Below the pieces are notes generated by a model that worked only from the letters and a program-made list of their open reading frames with translations, ran no database searches and was not told the origin of the DNA. 64,000 bases of DNA from an uncultured Methanobrevibacter sp. (GTDB taxonomy: Archaea; Methanobacteriota; Methanobacteria; Methanobacteriales; Methanobacteriaceae), in contig NZ_CADCJB010000007.1 of NCBI RefSeq assembly GCF_902801725.1, forward strand, positions 1-64,000, in the 5' to 3' direction. This document shows, in pieces, positions 18,727 through 29,100 of this stretch (position 1 is the stretch's first letter; each line of letters starts with the position of its first letter). A program made the translations under genes and the position numbers.

Positions 18727-20463
18727 ATGAACATGAATAATAATATGAGAATTGGAATAATAACTGCTGTATCTGTAATAGCTCTTTTTGTATTATCATT
18801 ATTAATCACCCAAGCGCCTGCAAGTGATAATCCTGCAACAAGATTTGGTGTATTAACATTATTACCTCCAGTCGTAGCTATTGCATTGGCATTTATTACT
18901 AAAGAAACAATATTGTCATTGTTTTTTGGAGTTTTCATTGGGGAATTTATGCTCTGTGCAAATGATTTAAATATTGTAGGCAGTGCAGTCAATGCATTCT
19001 TAGCTATAGGACATGAAGTAATATCCTGTATGGCTGACCCCTGGAATGCTGGAATTATTCTTCAATGTTTACTTATTGGGGGAGTAATCCAGTTAATCAC
19101 TAAAATGGGCGGTGCAAAGGCTTTGGCAGATTCACTTGCTAAACGTGCCAACACTCCCAGAAAAGCACAACTTATTACTTGGTTTTTAGGATTATGTGTA
19201 TTTTTCGACGATTATGCAAATTCCTTGATTATAGGTCCAATTATGAGACCTGTAATGGATAAGCTTAAAGTATCCCGAGAAAAATTAGCATTCGTCGTAG
19301 ATGCAACTGCTGCACCTGTAGCAGGCATTGCAATTATTTCAACATGGATTGGATTGGAAATAAGTTTAATTGCAGCAGGTTTTAAAACAATCGGAATGAA
19401 TGTTAGTGGATTCGGAATATTTTTTCAAACCATCCCTTACAGATTCTATAACATCCTAATTTTAATTTTCGTTGTTATGTCATCCCTCACATTATATGAG
19501 TTTGGACCTATGAAAAAAGCAGAACAAAAAGCACGTGCCAGAAAAGATTCAGAATCTATACAAATTCCACAGGTTTCCAGTTTTGAGGAGATACAACCCG
19601 TTGAAGGAATCAAATTAACCGTTTGGAATGCAATCATCCCTATAGGAACCTTAATTATAGGGGCATTAATTGCATTTTATTGGAGCGGATACACTACAAT
19701 TTTAGCTGGAGATAATCAAACTCTCATCACTTTAATGAAAACTGCACCATTATCATTCAACGGTATTTTTGAAGCATTATCTGCTTCCGATGCATCCGTT
19801 GCATTATTCCAAGCCGCATTACTTGCATCCATTGTAGCCATATTAATGGCAGTTTTAGAAAGAATAATGACCATAAAACAAGCCCTCGACGAATGGGTTA
19901 GCGGTATGAAAGCTATTGCAGTTACTTGTGTAATATTATTACTTGCATGGTCCTTAGGAGGAGTCATCGGAAATGTTGGTACTGCCAATTATTTGGTAGG
20001 CATTCTAAAAGGAACCATTCCCTACTGGATTTTACCGTCATTGATTTTTGTACTTGGTGGAATAATCTCATTTGCAACTGGTACTGCATACGGCACAATG
20101 AGTATTTTAATGCCATTAACAATTCCTCTAGCCTGGGCTGTTTCACCAGACATGGGATTCGTCATTACTGCTACAAGTGGTGTTTTGACAGGAGCTATTT
20201 TTGGAGATCACTGTTCACCAATTTCAGATACAACAATCCTTTCAAGTATGGGTACCGGCTGTAACCATATTGACCACGTACAAACACAAATTTACTATGC
20301 CATATTTGTAGCAATTATTGCTATTTTATTCGGTTACATACCTGCAGGATTTGGAATTGCATGGTACATCTGCATACCAATTGCTGTTGTAGTGATGTAT
20401 GTGGGTTTAAAAGTGATTGGTGAAAAAGTAGACTTTGAAGAAATTGAAGAAGAAAGCTCTTAA
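18727..20463 (+). CDS. NhaC-type Na+/H+ antiporter family protein
   Basis: 578 aa with about 12-13 hydrophobic segments. Conserved family pieces include CVFFDDYANSLIIGPIMRP, DATAAPVAGIAIISTWIG, FATGTAYGTMSILMPL and GAIFGDHCSPISDTTILSS, the last being the typical NhaC polar loop. It should exchange sodium for protons, or a related substrate pair, at the membrane; some family members carry amino or organic acids instead, so the substrate is open. GGTGGAAT precedes the ATG. It stands alone with its own promoter region. Confidence 0.88.
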   Translation: MNMNNNMRIGIITAVSVIALFVLSLLITQAPASDNPATRFGVLTLLPPVVAIALAFITKETILSLFFGVFIGEFMLCANDLNIVGSAVNAFLAIGHEVISCMADPWNAGIILQCLLIGGVIQLITKMGGAKALADSLAKRANTPRKAQLITWFLGLCVFFDDYANSLIIGPIMRPVMDKLKVSREKLAFVVDATAAPVAGIAIISTWIGLEISLIAAGFKTIGMNVSGFGIFFQTIPYRFYNILILIFVVMSSLTLYEFGPMKKAEQKARARKDSESIQIPQVSSFEEIQPVEGIKLTVWNAIIPIGTLIIGALIAFYWSGYTTILAGDNQTLITLMKTAPLSFNGIFEALSASDASVALFQAALLASIVAILMAVLERIMTIKQALDEWVSGMKAIAVTCVILLLAWSLGGVIGNVGTANYLVGILKGTIPYWILPSLIFVLGGIISFATGTAYGTMSILMPLTIPLAWAVSPDMGFVITATSGVLTGAIFGDHCSPISDTTILSSMGTGCNHIDHVQTQIYYAIFVAIIAILFGYIPAGFGIAWYICIPIAVVVMYVGLKVIGEKVDFEEIEEESS

Positions 20464-20484
20464 CTTTCTTCATTTAATCTATTT

Positions 20485-21015
20485 TTAAATTGATGACTGT
20501 GAAAACTTAAACGGGTTATGGTCTTCATATATTGCATCATAATACTTATTTAAAATAGCTGATTCCCACATATTATAATTTGCTTGCTCATTTTTTTCAA
20601 AATTATAAGCTAAAAGACCTATTTTACGTCCATATTCATCAATATCATTTTTATCACAAAAATCGGTAATGATATCCGGAATATATTCACATGGATCATC
20701 GCTACTGAACTCGAGAAATTCCTCATATTCCTGCTTAGAGAACAGCTCTTCAGCATCGATTGGGTCTTCCCCGGCTTTTATTGTAAACAATTCAATATAA
20801 ATATTATCCGCTAAAGGCAACTGATTAAATTCTATTCCTAAACCATATACTCTGCCATTTTCCAGATTAAGTACTGTATGGCCGGTTCTTTGGCATGAAA
20901 TCCAATTATCAAATGCCGGTTTTACAATATCTTCAGGAGTCAGACCTGACAAAATGCTTTTTAAATGTTCCACTCCAATAACTTCGACTATTTCTTCCAT
21001 GTTTAAATATTTCAT
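20485..21015 (-). CDS. Hypothetical protein
   Basis: About 176 aa from ATG 21015; other possible starts are TTG 21039 and ATG 21000, none with a clear ribosome site. Acidic, soluble, with no signal peptide. Recognisable only in composition: an N-terminal helix pair (MEEIVEVIGVEHLKSILSG), a central WISCQRTGHTVLNLENGRV segment and an acidic EELFSKQEYEEFLEFSSDD stretch. I do not recognise the family. It is convergent with the antiporter, 21 bp away. Confidence 0.6.
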   Translation of the reverse strand: MKYLNMEEIVEVIGVEHLKSILSGLTPEDIVKPAFDNWISCQRTGHTVLNLENGRVYGLGIEFNQLPLADNIYIELFTIKAGEDPIDAEELFSKQEYEEFLEFSSDDPCEYIPDIITDFCDKNDIDEYGRKIGLLAYNFEKNEQANYNMWESAILNKYYDAIYEDHNPFKFSQSSI

Positions 21016-21189
21016 ACAACTATCTAATAAATATATCAATCAGAACGGATTAAATTGTACAACAACACCACTAACAATTTTTACATTATCATTTAAAGAA
21101 TAATTATTCTAATAACAAAATGAAAAATTTATAAATGAAAAAATATAAAATAAAATTTAGGTATGACTAAATTTTTATGGTGAGATATT

Positions 21190-21312
21190 ATGGATAATAT
21201 GGTAGAAGCAAGAAGAAAAATGCATGAGAGAGACAAAAAAATTGAGGCTGAAAAGAAATCAAAAACAAAAAAAATAAAGAATTTCTTTTTTGGATGCTGC
21301 AAAAACAAATAA
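21190..21312 (+). CDS. Small basic protein ending in a Cys-Cys motif (40 aa)
   Basis: A 40-codon ORF with GGTGA 5 nt before its ATG and a T-rich run just after its stop. The product starts MDNMVEARRKMHERDKK and ends KNFFFGCCKNK: a highly charged, mostly Lys/Glu helix, then three Phe and a Cys pair. It could sit at the membrane surface or bind a metal or nucleic acid, but no family is recognised. It lies in its own transcription unit between a hypothetical gene and priS. The good ribosome site and clean boundaries favour a real gene. Confidence 0.6.
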   Translation: MDNMVEARRKMHERDKKIEAEKKSKTKKIKNFFFGCCKNK

Positions 21313-21401
21313 CCTCCTTTTTTATTTTTAACACCACAACATTTTTGTGAAAAACCACACCTTCCGAAATAATATATACTTTAAAAAAGTAATTATTAAT
21401 C

Positions 21402-22379
21402 ATGTTTTCTAAAGCTACACTTAAAGAGCGAAGACAATACTATCGTGAAGAATGGTCTGAAAATGACTTACCAGACTTCATAGCTACAGATATCAAAAAA
21501 AGGGAATTTGGTTTTGACCACAACGGTACCGGACCGAATGACAGATACAAAGTTTTCAGAGGAAAAGAGTCTTTAAGAAAATTTTTAAGATACAAATCCC
21601 CTTTTGCAGCATATATTTCAGTAGCCTTTTACAATAATCCCAAAAGACGTGAAGACTGGCTAAAAGCAGAATATATCTTCGATGTAGATGCAAAAGATAT
21701 TCCTATCAGGTCATGCCAATGCGATAGCGTATGTGAAATATGTCTTGGCGAAGCTTTAGAAATAGTCAATGCCCTTATTGACACATTAAAATATGACCTG
21801 GGCCTTAAGAACATACATTTAATCTATTCAGGAAGAGGATATCACATCAGAATTTTAGATGAAGAAATGATGACTGCAAACAGCGAATTAAGGTCTGAAG
21901 TATTGAAGTATGTTGCAGGTGCAGAAGTTCCAAAATCCCAATTTGTCAATCCTGAAATATCAAATAAAAGCTTTAATTTTGAACATTTCTCAATTCCTGT
22001 CGGATATTCCAAAATATTTACCGACAAGGTGAAATTCAACATCCAGCATCTGGTAGGAAATGAAAAATTGGACGGAATAAACCCAAAGCTAATGAAGGAC
22101 ATCATGGCATCAAGACATCACCTTGAAAATGATGACTGGGGATACTTCAAAAGAGATATTGGCCCTAGAAGATACAAGAATCTGGTTGATGCCATGGCAC
22201 GCGTTAATCTTGCAACCATTGACGCTAAAGTAACCATTGACTTGAAAAGAATATTGAGGCTTCCATCCTCACTACACTCAAAAGTGAGCATGAAATGCAT
22301 GGAAGTTAAAAATAGGGAAACTTTTGACCCTTTCTCAAAAGCAGTGCCAAAATTCGTTTATGAAAGAAAAGGTGTTTAG
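21402..22379 (+). CDS. priS: DNA primase small (catalytic) subunit
   Basis: 325 aa, typical for archaeal PriS. It has the HNGTGPNDRY and FRYKSP-like basic N-terminus (seen as FLRYKSPFAAY), the catalytic acid motif YIFDVDAKD, a zinc-knuckle-like CQCDSVCEICLGEA, the SGRGYHIRI nucleotide-binding motif and later acidic and basic residues. The subunit synthesises primers with the large subunit encoded at 17173. The two genes are 2.9 kb apart and not in one operon. The next gene starts 2 bp after its stop, so the two are cotranscribed. Confidence 0.95.
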   Translation: MFSKATLKERRQYYREEWSENDLPDFIATDIKKREFGFDHNGTGPNDRYKVFRGKESLRKFLRYKSPFAAYISVAFYNNPKRREDWLKAEYIFDVDAKDIPIRSCQCDSVCEICLGEALEIVNALIDTLKYDLGLKNIHLIYSGRGYHIRILDEEMMTANSELRSEVLKYVAGAEVPKSQFVNPEISNKSFNFEHFSIPVGYSKIFTDKVKFNIQHLVGNEKLDGINPKLMKDIMASRHHLENDDWGYFKRDIGPRRYKNLVDAMARVNLATIDAKVTIDLKRILRLPSSLHSKVSMKCMEVKNRETFDPFSKAVPKFVYERKGV

Positions 22380-22381
22380 AT

Positions 22382-22639
22382 ATGGATAATGTTTTAAGAG
22401 AAATTTTAAGAAAAAACCAGTACTTCGAAGAAATTAATGAAAATAGATTCATTCCACAGTTTTTAGGCTTGATTGTTAATGGTGTTGTCGTTTATCATGT
22501 GAACTGGATTGACATTGTTGATAAGGAAGTAATATTCATGCACAAGGACATTCAGACCCATCCGATTGCTTCAATTTTCTTGGAAAACCTTAATTCATTG
22601 ATGATAATTAATGAAGATGGAATCCAAGAAGTATTATGA
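22382..22639 (+). CDS. Conserved-looking hypothetical protein downstream of priS
   Basis: 85 aa, starting 2 bp after priS. No signal peptide or transmembrane segment. The sequence is mixed alpha/beta (FIPQFLGLIVNGVVVYHVNW, then IVDKEVIFMHKDIQTHPI). I do not recognise the family. Tight coupling to priS suggests a replication-linked or purely positional role. Its end overlaps the end of the convergent tmk gene by 6 bp. Confidence 0.7.
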   Translation: MDNVLREILRKNQYFEEINENRFIPQFLGLIVNGVVVYHVNWIDIVDKEVIFMHKDIQTHPIASIFLENLNSLMIINEDGIQEVL

Positions 22640-23209
22640 ATCGCTTTCAAGACATTTTGCTATTATTTTTTGAGAAATTACCTCAGGAGCATCATCACCA
22701 GGAATTACATTCCAATTATACGTGAACTTTTGTGATTTTAATCGGCTTTCCCTAAGTGATTCTATATTTTCAAACATTTCAGTATCTTCATTACGTGAAC
22801 CTATTCTTCTAAGTGATTCTTCAGGAGATACATCCAAAAAGAACATGCAGTCTGAAGTCGGAAGGACGAATGCAACAATTTTATAAACAATTGTATTGAC
22901 TACATCCGGAAGATACATAACCGCCAGAATATATCTTGAAAATATCAAAACATCAACGTCATCATTATGAGCATATTTTCTAACTGACCTGATTGCATCC
23001 AGCCCGAAATAAACTGTAGCCTTAACATGATTTATTTTACCTGTTTTTAAAAGAGCCTGTTTTGATTTTCTGCCATATATATTGTCATCACATGGATGGG
23101 ATCTAATAGTTACATCACGACCTTGCTTTTTATACATTTCAGCCAATAAAAGTATTTGCGTATCCTTACCAGACCCATCTAAACCATCAATGACAATGAA
23201 CTTATTCAT
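22634..23209 (-). CDS. tmk: Thymidylate kinase
   Basis: 191 aa. P-loop GLDGSGKDTQ at residues 9-18, a DR-type region replaced here by VLIFSRYILAVMYLP, and a lid region SLRRIGSRNEDTEMFE. It phosphorylates dTMP to dTDP; closely related archaeal NMP kinases cannot be fully excluded. AGGTG lies upstream of its ATG, 12 bp after the cofH stop, so it is translated from the cofH transcript. Confidence 0.85.
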   Translation of the reverse strand: MNKFIVIDGLDGSGKDTQILLLAEMYKKQGRDVTIRSHPCDDNIYGRKSKQALLKTGKINHVKATVYFGLDAIRSVRKYAHNDDVDVLIFSRYILAVMYLPDVVNTIVYKIVAFVLPTSDCMFFLDVSPEESLRRIGSRNEDTEMFENIESLRESRLKSQKFTYNWNVIPGDDAPEVISQKIIAKCLESDS

Positions 23210-23221
23210 TCAAACACCTAA

Positions 23222-24340
23222 TTAATCAATCGGAAAAAATTCTGTGTATCTTGAATTTCTCTCAATTGGATTCCTTCCAAGGTCCCTTACCATGCGGGTT
23301 AATGTTTCTATGGATGCTTCAACTCCATCAGGAGCTCCGGAAGCTTCTGACAATTCATCTCCTCCCAAGGTTCCTCCCAAGTCATTTGCGCCTGCAGTCA
23401 ACACGACCTGTGCAAATCTGAAACCCATTTTTACCCAGGACACTTGAATGTTAGGGACTAAATCTCTAAGCATCAATCTTGAAACGGCGTATAACTTTAA
23501 ATCCTGTGTTCCGGTAGCACCGAGATTTGATTGTCCTTCCAAAAAGATTGGAGAGTATTCATGCATGAAAGTCATTGGAATGAATTCTGTGAATCCATGA
23601 GTGTCTTGCTGAATCTGTCTAATAATGTCAATATGATCTACCCTTTCCTCTAAAGTTTCCACATGCCCATACATTATTGTAGCTGAACCTGGTATTCCAA
23701 CTTCCTGGGCTGTCTTTACAGTATCTATCCATTCGGATACAGTGACCTTTTCAGGACAAATTATTTCCCTTGACCTGTCAGTCAAAATTTCAGCAGCAGT
23801 TCCAGGCAATGTATCAAGACCTGCGTTCTTGAGTATCTCAAAACCCTCGGCAATATCCATTTTAGATACTGCACAGGCATCCCTAATCATTGTTGGTGAA
23901 AATCCATGAATTGAAACATCAGGATAATTGTCTTTTAACAATGTAAGCAAATGTTCATAATATTCAATATCAGCATCAGGAAGGACTCCTCCCATCAAAG
24001 TAAATTCACGGGCACCATTTAAAACTGCCCCTTCCGCTTTGGCCAGAATGGCATCATCATCCAAAATGTATGCATCAGGGTCATCTGCATCCTTTCCAAA
24101 AGCACAAAATCCACATCTAACAGTACATATATTGGTAAAGTTGATATTGCAATTATTAATGAATGTTACGTCATCACCGACGATTTTATGTCTTAAATAA
24201 TCAGCTGTTGCTAGTAAAGGATACAATTCTGGTCCTTTAATATTCATTAAATGATTTGCTTCTTCTACAGAAATTGCTTCATCCAAAGATTTGGCCAATA
24301 TCCTTTCTGTTTTAGAAGAAATGGGTAATTCATCAAACAT
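23222..24340 (-). CDS. cofH: FO synthase subunit 2, CofH (radical SAM)
   Basis: 372 aa. The radical SAM cluster motif CTVRCGFC (CxxxCxxC) is in INFTNICTVRCGFCAFGK near residue 73, followed by EFTLMGGVLPD and the family's IHGFSPTMI, PGTAAEILTD and TMTFMHEYSP-like stretches. CofH joins tyrosine-derived hydroxybenzyl to 5-amino-6-ribitylaminouracil, ahead of CofG, in making the FO core of coenzyme F420. There is no ribosome site before the ATG and a TATA-like sequence lies close by, so the mRNA may be nearly leaderless. The cofG gene is not in the window. Confidence 0.95.
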   Translation of the reverse strand: MFDELPISSKTERILAKSLDEAISVEEANHLMNIKGPELYPLLATADYLRHKIVGDDVTFINNCNINFTNICTVRCGFCAFGKDADDPDAYILDDDAILAKAEGAVLNGAREFTLMGGVLPDADIEYYEHLLTLLKDNYPDVSIHGFSPTMIRDACAVSKMDIAEGFEILKNAGLDTLPGTAAEILTDRSREIICPEKVTVSEWIDTVKTAQEVGIPGSATIMYGHVETLEERVDHIDIIRQIQQDTHGFTEFIPMTFMHEYSPIFLEGQSNLGATGTQDLKLYAVSRLMLRDLVPNIQVSWVKMGFRFAQVVLTAGANDLGGTLGGDELSEASGAPDGVEASIETLTRMVRDLGRNPIERNSRYTEFFPID

Positions 24341-24542
24341 GGTTATATATTAATATTAAATTAAATAAAAAGTTTTCTATTAATTAAATTAAATGTATGA
24401 AAAGATACAATAATAAAAATTAAAATATTGTGTTAATATTGATATAAATTAAAAAATATTGAAAAAAAAGAACTAAAATAAAAAAAATAGCTTTTTAAAT
24501 GATGAATTATATAATTGTAGTATTATTAAAAGATGTGATATA

Positions 24543-25034
24543 ATGGATAGTAGTGAAGCTATTTATAACGGTTTGAAAGATGCCGGAATTGACTTTATCG
24601 TTAGCGTTCCATGCGCAAACCTATCAAAATTATTGGACATGATTGATGAGGATAATGACATAACCCATATTCCGGTTACACGCGAAGAGGAAGGAATTGG
24701 AATATGTGCAGGAGCATATCTTGGAGGCAAAAAAACCGCAATTCTAATGCAAAATTCAGGACTTGGAAACTCCATAAACGCTCTAAAATCACTTATGGAA
24801 CTATATGAATTTCCATTAATTATGATAATGAGTCACAGAGGAACTGAAGGCGAAAATATTTGCGGACAGGTCCCTATGGGAGAATCTACCCCAAGAATTT
24901 TGGAAGCTATGGATTTCAGATTTTTCAAGCCAGGCAATCCCGAAGCTGCATATGAAGCAATATTTGATTCATGGGATTTGTCAATTGAAGAGGGAAAACC
25001 CGTTTCAATACTATTAGAAATTAGTTATTGGTGA
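24543..25034 (+). CDS. comD: Sulfopyruvate decarboxylase, alpha subunit
   Basis: 163 aa. It corresponds to the N-terminal PYR domain of ThDP decarboxylases: [14 protein letters not shown], then [20 protein letters not shown] with the cofactor-activating Glu, [14 protein letters not shown] and [12 protein letters not shown]. Together with ComE it decarboxylates sulfopyruvate to sulfoacetaldehyde in coenzyme M synthesis. GTGATATA precedes the ATG, and comE follows by 4 bp. The substrate-forming comA lies about 13 kb away on the other strand. Confidence 0.93.
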   Translation: MDSSEAIYNGLKDAGIDFIVSVPCANLSKLLDMIDEDNDITHIPVTREEEGIGICAGAYLGGKKTAILMQNSGLGNSINALKSLMELYEFPLIMIMSHRGTEGENICGQVPMGESTPRILEAMDFRFFKPGNPEAAYEAIFDSWDLSIEEGKPVSILLEISYW

Positions 25035-25038
25035 TAAA

Positions 25039-25581
25039 ATGGCAAGAAGAGAAGCAATTGTTGATATAATGGATAAAATTGATGATGAAATTGTTGTATG
25101 TAATATCGGATTTCCATCAAGAGAATTGTATGACATTGACGACAGGGACAAAAACTTCTATATGATCGGTTCAATGGGTCTTGCATCATCAATCGGTTTT
25201 GGTCTTGCATTGGCACGCCCCGATAATGACGTTGTTGTTATTGATGGTGACGGATCACTTCTAATGAATATGGGTTCACTTGTAACAGTTTTTGCAAACA
25301 ATCCTAGAAACTTGACATGGATTGTGATAGACAATGGTGCTTACGGTTCAACAGGAAATCAGGACACATATGCTCAAGTAATTGACTTATGTGAAATTGC
25401 AAAAAGTGTAGGATTTAAAAATAGCTTTAAATTCGAAGAAATTGACTTGAGTGAAGTTATAAAAAGTGATGATGCAAGTTTCATAGTATATGATACAGAA
25501 CCCGGAAATTCAAAAGCACCAATCATTGATTTGGACCCACCCACAATTAAAAACAGATTTATGGATTCCATCAATTCTTAA
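25039..25581 (+). CDS. comE: Sulfopyruvate decarboxylase, beta subunit
   Basis: 180 aa. This is the ThDP-binding PP domain: FPSRELYDIDDRDKNFYMIG, GSMGLASSIGFGLALARP, and the diphosphate/Mg motif DGDGSLLMNMGSL followed about 25 residues later by DNGAYGSTGNQ. It pairs with ComD in an alpha/beta oligomer. GGTGATAAA precedes its ATG, overlapping the end of comD, so the two are translationally coupled. A 9-bp inverted repeat follows it at 25602-25632. Confidence 0.93.
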   Translation: MARREAIVDIMDKIDDEIVVCNIGFPSRELYDIDDRDKNFYMIGSMGLASSIGFGLALARPDNDVVVIDGDGSLLMNMGSLVTVFANNPRNLTWIVIDNGAYGSTGNQDTYAQVIDLCEIAKSVGFKNSFKFEEIDLSEVIKSDDASFIVYDTEPGNSKAPIIDLDPPTIKNRFMDSINS

Positions 25582-25601
25582 ATCTGCCCTTTCTTTTTTT
25601 A

Positions 25602-25632
25602 AATATTGATGTTATTAATAATAATCAATATT
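25602..25632. repeat. Inverted repeat upstream of the first wHTH gene
   Basis: AATATTGAT (25602-25610) and ATCAATATT (25624-25632) are perfect 9-bp arms 13 nt apart. It follows a T-run after comE, so it may be a terminator. The same core arms recur with an 11-nt spacer at 26057-26083, on the other side of the regulator gene, which suggests a binding site instead. Confidence 0.45.
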
Positions 25633-25715
25633 ATGTTTAGATTATGTTTAAAAAAATATAAAACAACATAAATGATATATAAAGATTTGTTATTTAATTT
25701 AAAAAAAGTATATTC

Positions 25716-25976
25716 ATGGAAGAGACTAAATTATATGAACTTATCGGATATGTGAAAGTATCACCATATAGAACAAATACGTTGAAATCTTTAGGCAACG
25801 AAGTAAAAATGCCTTCAGAAATTGCCAGGTCAATCAATATTGAAACCAGCCAAGTGTCTGCAGCATTATCAGACTTGAAAAAACAGAACCTTGTAGTCTG
25901 CATCAATGAAACAGTTCGCAAAGGAAGATTGTACAAATGTACTGAACTGGGATTGGAATTGCTTAACTACATTTAA
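25716..25976 (+). CDS. Small winged-helix (ArsR-like) transcription regulator
   Basis: 86 aa, one winged-helix domain. KMPSEIARSINIETSQVSAAL is the helix-turn-helix, followed by the wing KGRLYKCTELGLELLNYI. It is paralogous to the 86-aa protein at 41289-41549: both share GYV-x-x-S-x-YRT, the HTH spacing and the KGRLYK-TELG-E-L-YI ending. No ligand-binding domain or cysteine sensor pattern is present beyond two Cys. Inverted repeats flank the gene, which suggests self-regulation. The target genes are unknown; comDE is the nearest upstream operon. Confidence 0.85.
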   Translation: MEETKLYELIGYVKVSPYRTNTLKSLGNEVKMPSEIARSINIETSQVSAALSDLKKQNLVVCINETVRKGRLYKCTELGLELLNYI

Positions 25977-26056
25977 CAAACATCACCAAAATCTCTTCTC
26001 TTAAATCAGTTACCATCAACATTTTTCAGTCGATTAAAACGAATATCCCTACACTG

Positions 26057-26083
26057 ATATTGATACTATACTGTCATCAATAT
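26057..26083. repeat. Inverted repeat downstream of the first wHTH gene
   Basis: ATATTGAT (26057-26064) and ATCAATAT (26076-26083) are perfect 8-bp arms 11 nt apart, the same half-sites as at 25602-25632. The rest of 25977-26176 shows no gene. Confidence 0.4.
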
Positions 26084-26179
26084 GAAATAATTGTGCGAAA
26101 AAACAATAATAATAAAGTACATGATCGAACATGACATTCGACACTGCAAAATCCCATATGCAATAAAAAAAATAAGGAA

Positions 26180-26198
26180 AGTAGAAAGATTTTCTACT
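26180..26198 (-). terminator. Terminator hairpin of the papain-adhesin gene
   Basis: AGTAGAAA and TTTCTACT form an 8-bp stem with a 3-nt loop, overlapping the stop codon. On the minus strand a T-rich tract follows. Confidence 0.65.
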
Positions 26199-29100
26199 AT
26201 ACAACCCTGATTTTTACGTTTTTGGACACACCATTATAATAAGCATTACCACCATATCTAATTTTAGCCGCATAAGTGCCTTTTTTATTTAATTTGGTAA
26301 TTTTAAATGTTGCCTTACCATAATTATTTGTTTTTGTACTATAGGTTATACGACCAATCTTTAAAGTGACTTTGGTTCTTTTCATTGCCTTATTTAAGTT
26401 ATTTTTCAATGTAATAACATATTTTTTAGGTTTAACCTTTAATTTAAAGGATTTAGATGAAGCATATAATTTTGTAGCTGCTTTTTTGACAACCACTTTT
26501 GCTTTAATGTTTTTGCATGAACTACTTGAAATAACAACACTGTATGTTTTTGCAGGGAAATTACATGCCAGTTTAGCTTCACCATTGGCATTGGTTGTCA
26601 ATGTGTAATAATTGAATTTTACTCCATTGCTTGCAACAACATTAGCATATACCTTAGCATTCTTTATAGGATTGCCCTTATAGTCTACTAACTTTATAAT
26701 TAAACGTTTAGAATCGCCATAAACCTTATTAACACTATTTGCAGACAGGACAGGAGATTCATCAATCACATTTACATTAACTCTAGTTGAATAGGAATTG
26801 AAATTATTGTCTCCGCTGTATTTTACAGGTATCAAATAGGTGCCTTTAGTAACCGGCGGAATATTGAAACGGGACTCACCATTTACAATTTGTTCTGGAT
26901 AATCTTTACCTTCAAATGTGAAGATTATTTTACCGGTAGCTTTGGCTGATGATAATTTAGCAATCAATATTTTACCATTATCATCAGTTAGAAATTCTAT
27001 TTTAGGAGTCTTTTTTGATACAGTTAATTTGAACTGTTTAAATTCATTTGTAGCAGGGTTGGTTACTTCCACATTATAATTGCCAGCACCCAATAAAACG
27101 GAAGTGGATGCAACACCTTTGCTATCAGTTACCCCTTTATAGTTAACATCATTAATTTTAAATGCCACATTAGCATTTGAAATTGCTTTGCCTTCGCTAT
27201 CGATGAAAGTTGCCTTGACATATGAATCTTCATAGACGTAGCTTAAGTTATCGGCGGTAACTGTTGTTTTGACAATGATTTTAGATGAACCTGAAATGTC
27301 CTTATACTGATATTTGATTTCATATATTCCAGGACCTAAAGGTATTTTAATGGAAGCTACACCATCACTGCCAGTAGTGGCGGCATAAACATCCCCCTGA
27401 AATATGAAATTAACCTCAGCACCGCTTAAAGGCTTGTCATTATCTGTTATGTAAACCTTGAAACTTTCGGGATTTCCGTAATATTTTTCCAAATCAGATG
27501 CTGAAACCACTACATTAGAAGTTACATCAAATTTTTCGGATGCAGTAAAACCGTTCATATTTGCATCGCCGGCATATGATATTGAATAATTATAGGAACC
27601 GGATTTCAAATCAGTTATTATCAAAGAAGCGTTTCCCTCATGGATTGAAGATGGGTAATCCTCTTGTTCGAATGTGAAAACTATATTTCCTGTTGCTGTA
27701 GACGGATTCAAACTTACAGTTATTGTAACTGAATCTTCAATTTGACTGGTGAATATTGAAACATCCGGAGAGGATTTTGTAATTGTGAGTTTGAACTGTT
27801 TTTCCTCTTTGGTTGCCTGATTAACAGCAATGACATTATAGCTACCCACATTTAAATCGATTTTGGCAGTTGCAACACCATTATTATTGGTTGTTGCTTT
27901 AAATTCCATATTATTGATTTTGAATGTGACTTCTTTTCCTGCAAGTGGCTGTCCATTAGCATTTAGGAATGTTCCACTTGCTTTTGCATTGAAATAACTT
28001 CCTGTCACATCACGGACAGCAATTGTTGATTTGATTGTAACTTTTGACGCCTTGGAATCACGGCCATAAACTGTTGTAACATCATAGATTCCAACGGCCT
28101 GATTCAAATCAATGCTTGCCTGACCTGCAGTATTAGTTTTTACACTATACGACTTACCATTTATATTGATTGTTACGTAATCTTCAACCAACGGCTTACC
28201 GTTTTTCATGACTGTTGCAGTGAATTTTTCAGGTCCTCCATAATACTTGGAAACATCGGGAGCTGAAATGGATATGACAGGTTTGATTACATTAAAATTG
28301 AATTTGACAACATTGGATTTATAAATATTATTTTTATACTCTGCAGATAATGAGTAAGTTCCGGTTTCATTGAAAGTTACTTTTAAACAGGCTTGGCCAT
28401 TTTTGACATATGCATAATAGTTCTTATTATTTATAGTAATTGCTACAGTGCCGCCATTTATTTGACTGTTACTGAGTTTAACATTGATGCTTATCTCTTT
28501 ATATGCTTCAACTTCAGTTAATTTATCAACAGTGATTGTTACATCTTTTAATTCCAATGGAGTTGTAAATGCCTTAATGCAAGCTACATAACATCCAGAT
28601 TTATAATCATATAAATCCTGCCAATAATCACAAGTTTGATTATATATAAATGAAACATTATCTGCGAAGGTCACTTTGTTAATTCTTGAAGCATCACAAA
28701 GTGGAATACTATTATTTCCACTATTATAATTTTTAATGACAATAGTAAATTTGGTTCCTGAAGCCAATTTTATTGGAGAATTAAATGGAATTGTATAATA
28801 ACCGGCAGGAGAATATCCTTTTTGAGTCAGAACCAAATTATTACCCACATAGACTGAAACTTCATAGTTAGTCGGATCGATGAAAAATGTTGAAAATGCA
28901 GACAATTTTTCATCACCAAATGAAGTGAATGTGTTTTTGTAAGATGCACTGCCATTGAAGATAATAATATAATTTGGTCCTCCAAAGTCATACTGGTAAT
29001 TTCTTGTATAACCTTCAGTATCGTTGAATATGAATGTGTAGACAAAATTAGATAAAGGTGATTCAATTTCATTTTTAAATTGTTTCTGATAAGACATATG

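Noticed and set aside
17139-21402. Replication origin near the primase genes
   Set aside because: No cdc6/orc1 gene and no cluster of origin-type boxes were seen; priL and priS alone are not evidence.
24341-24542. Riboswitch or leader RNA in the AT-rich region between cofH and comD
   Set aside because: The sequence is nearly all A/T with no GC-paired stems or known motif.
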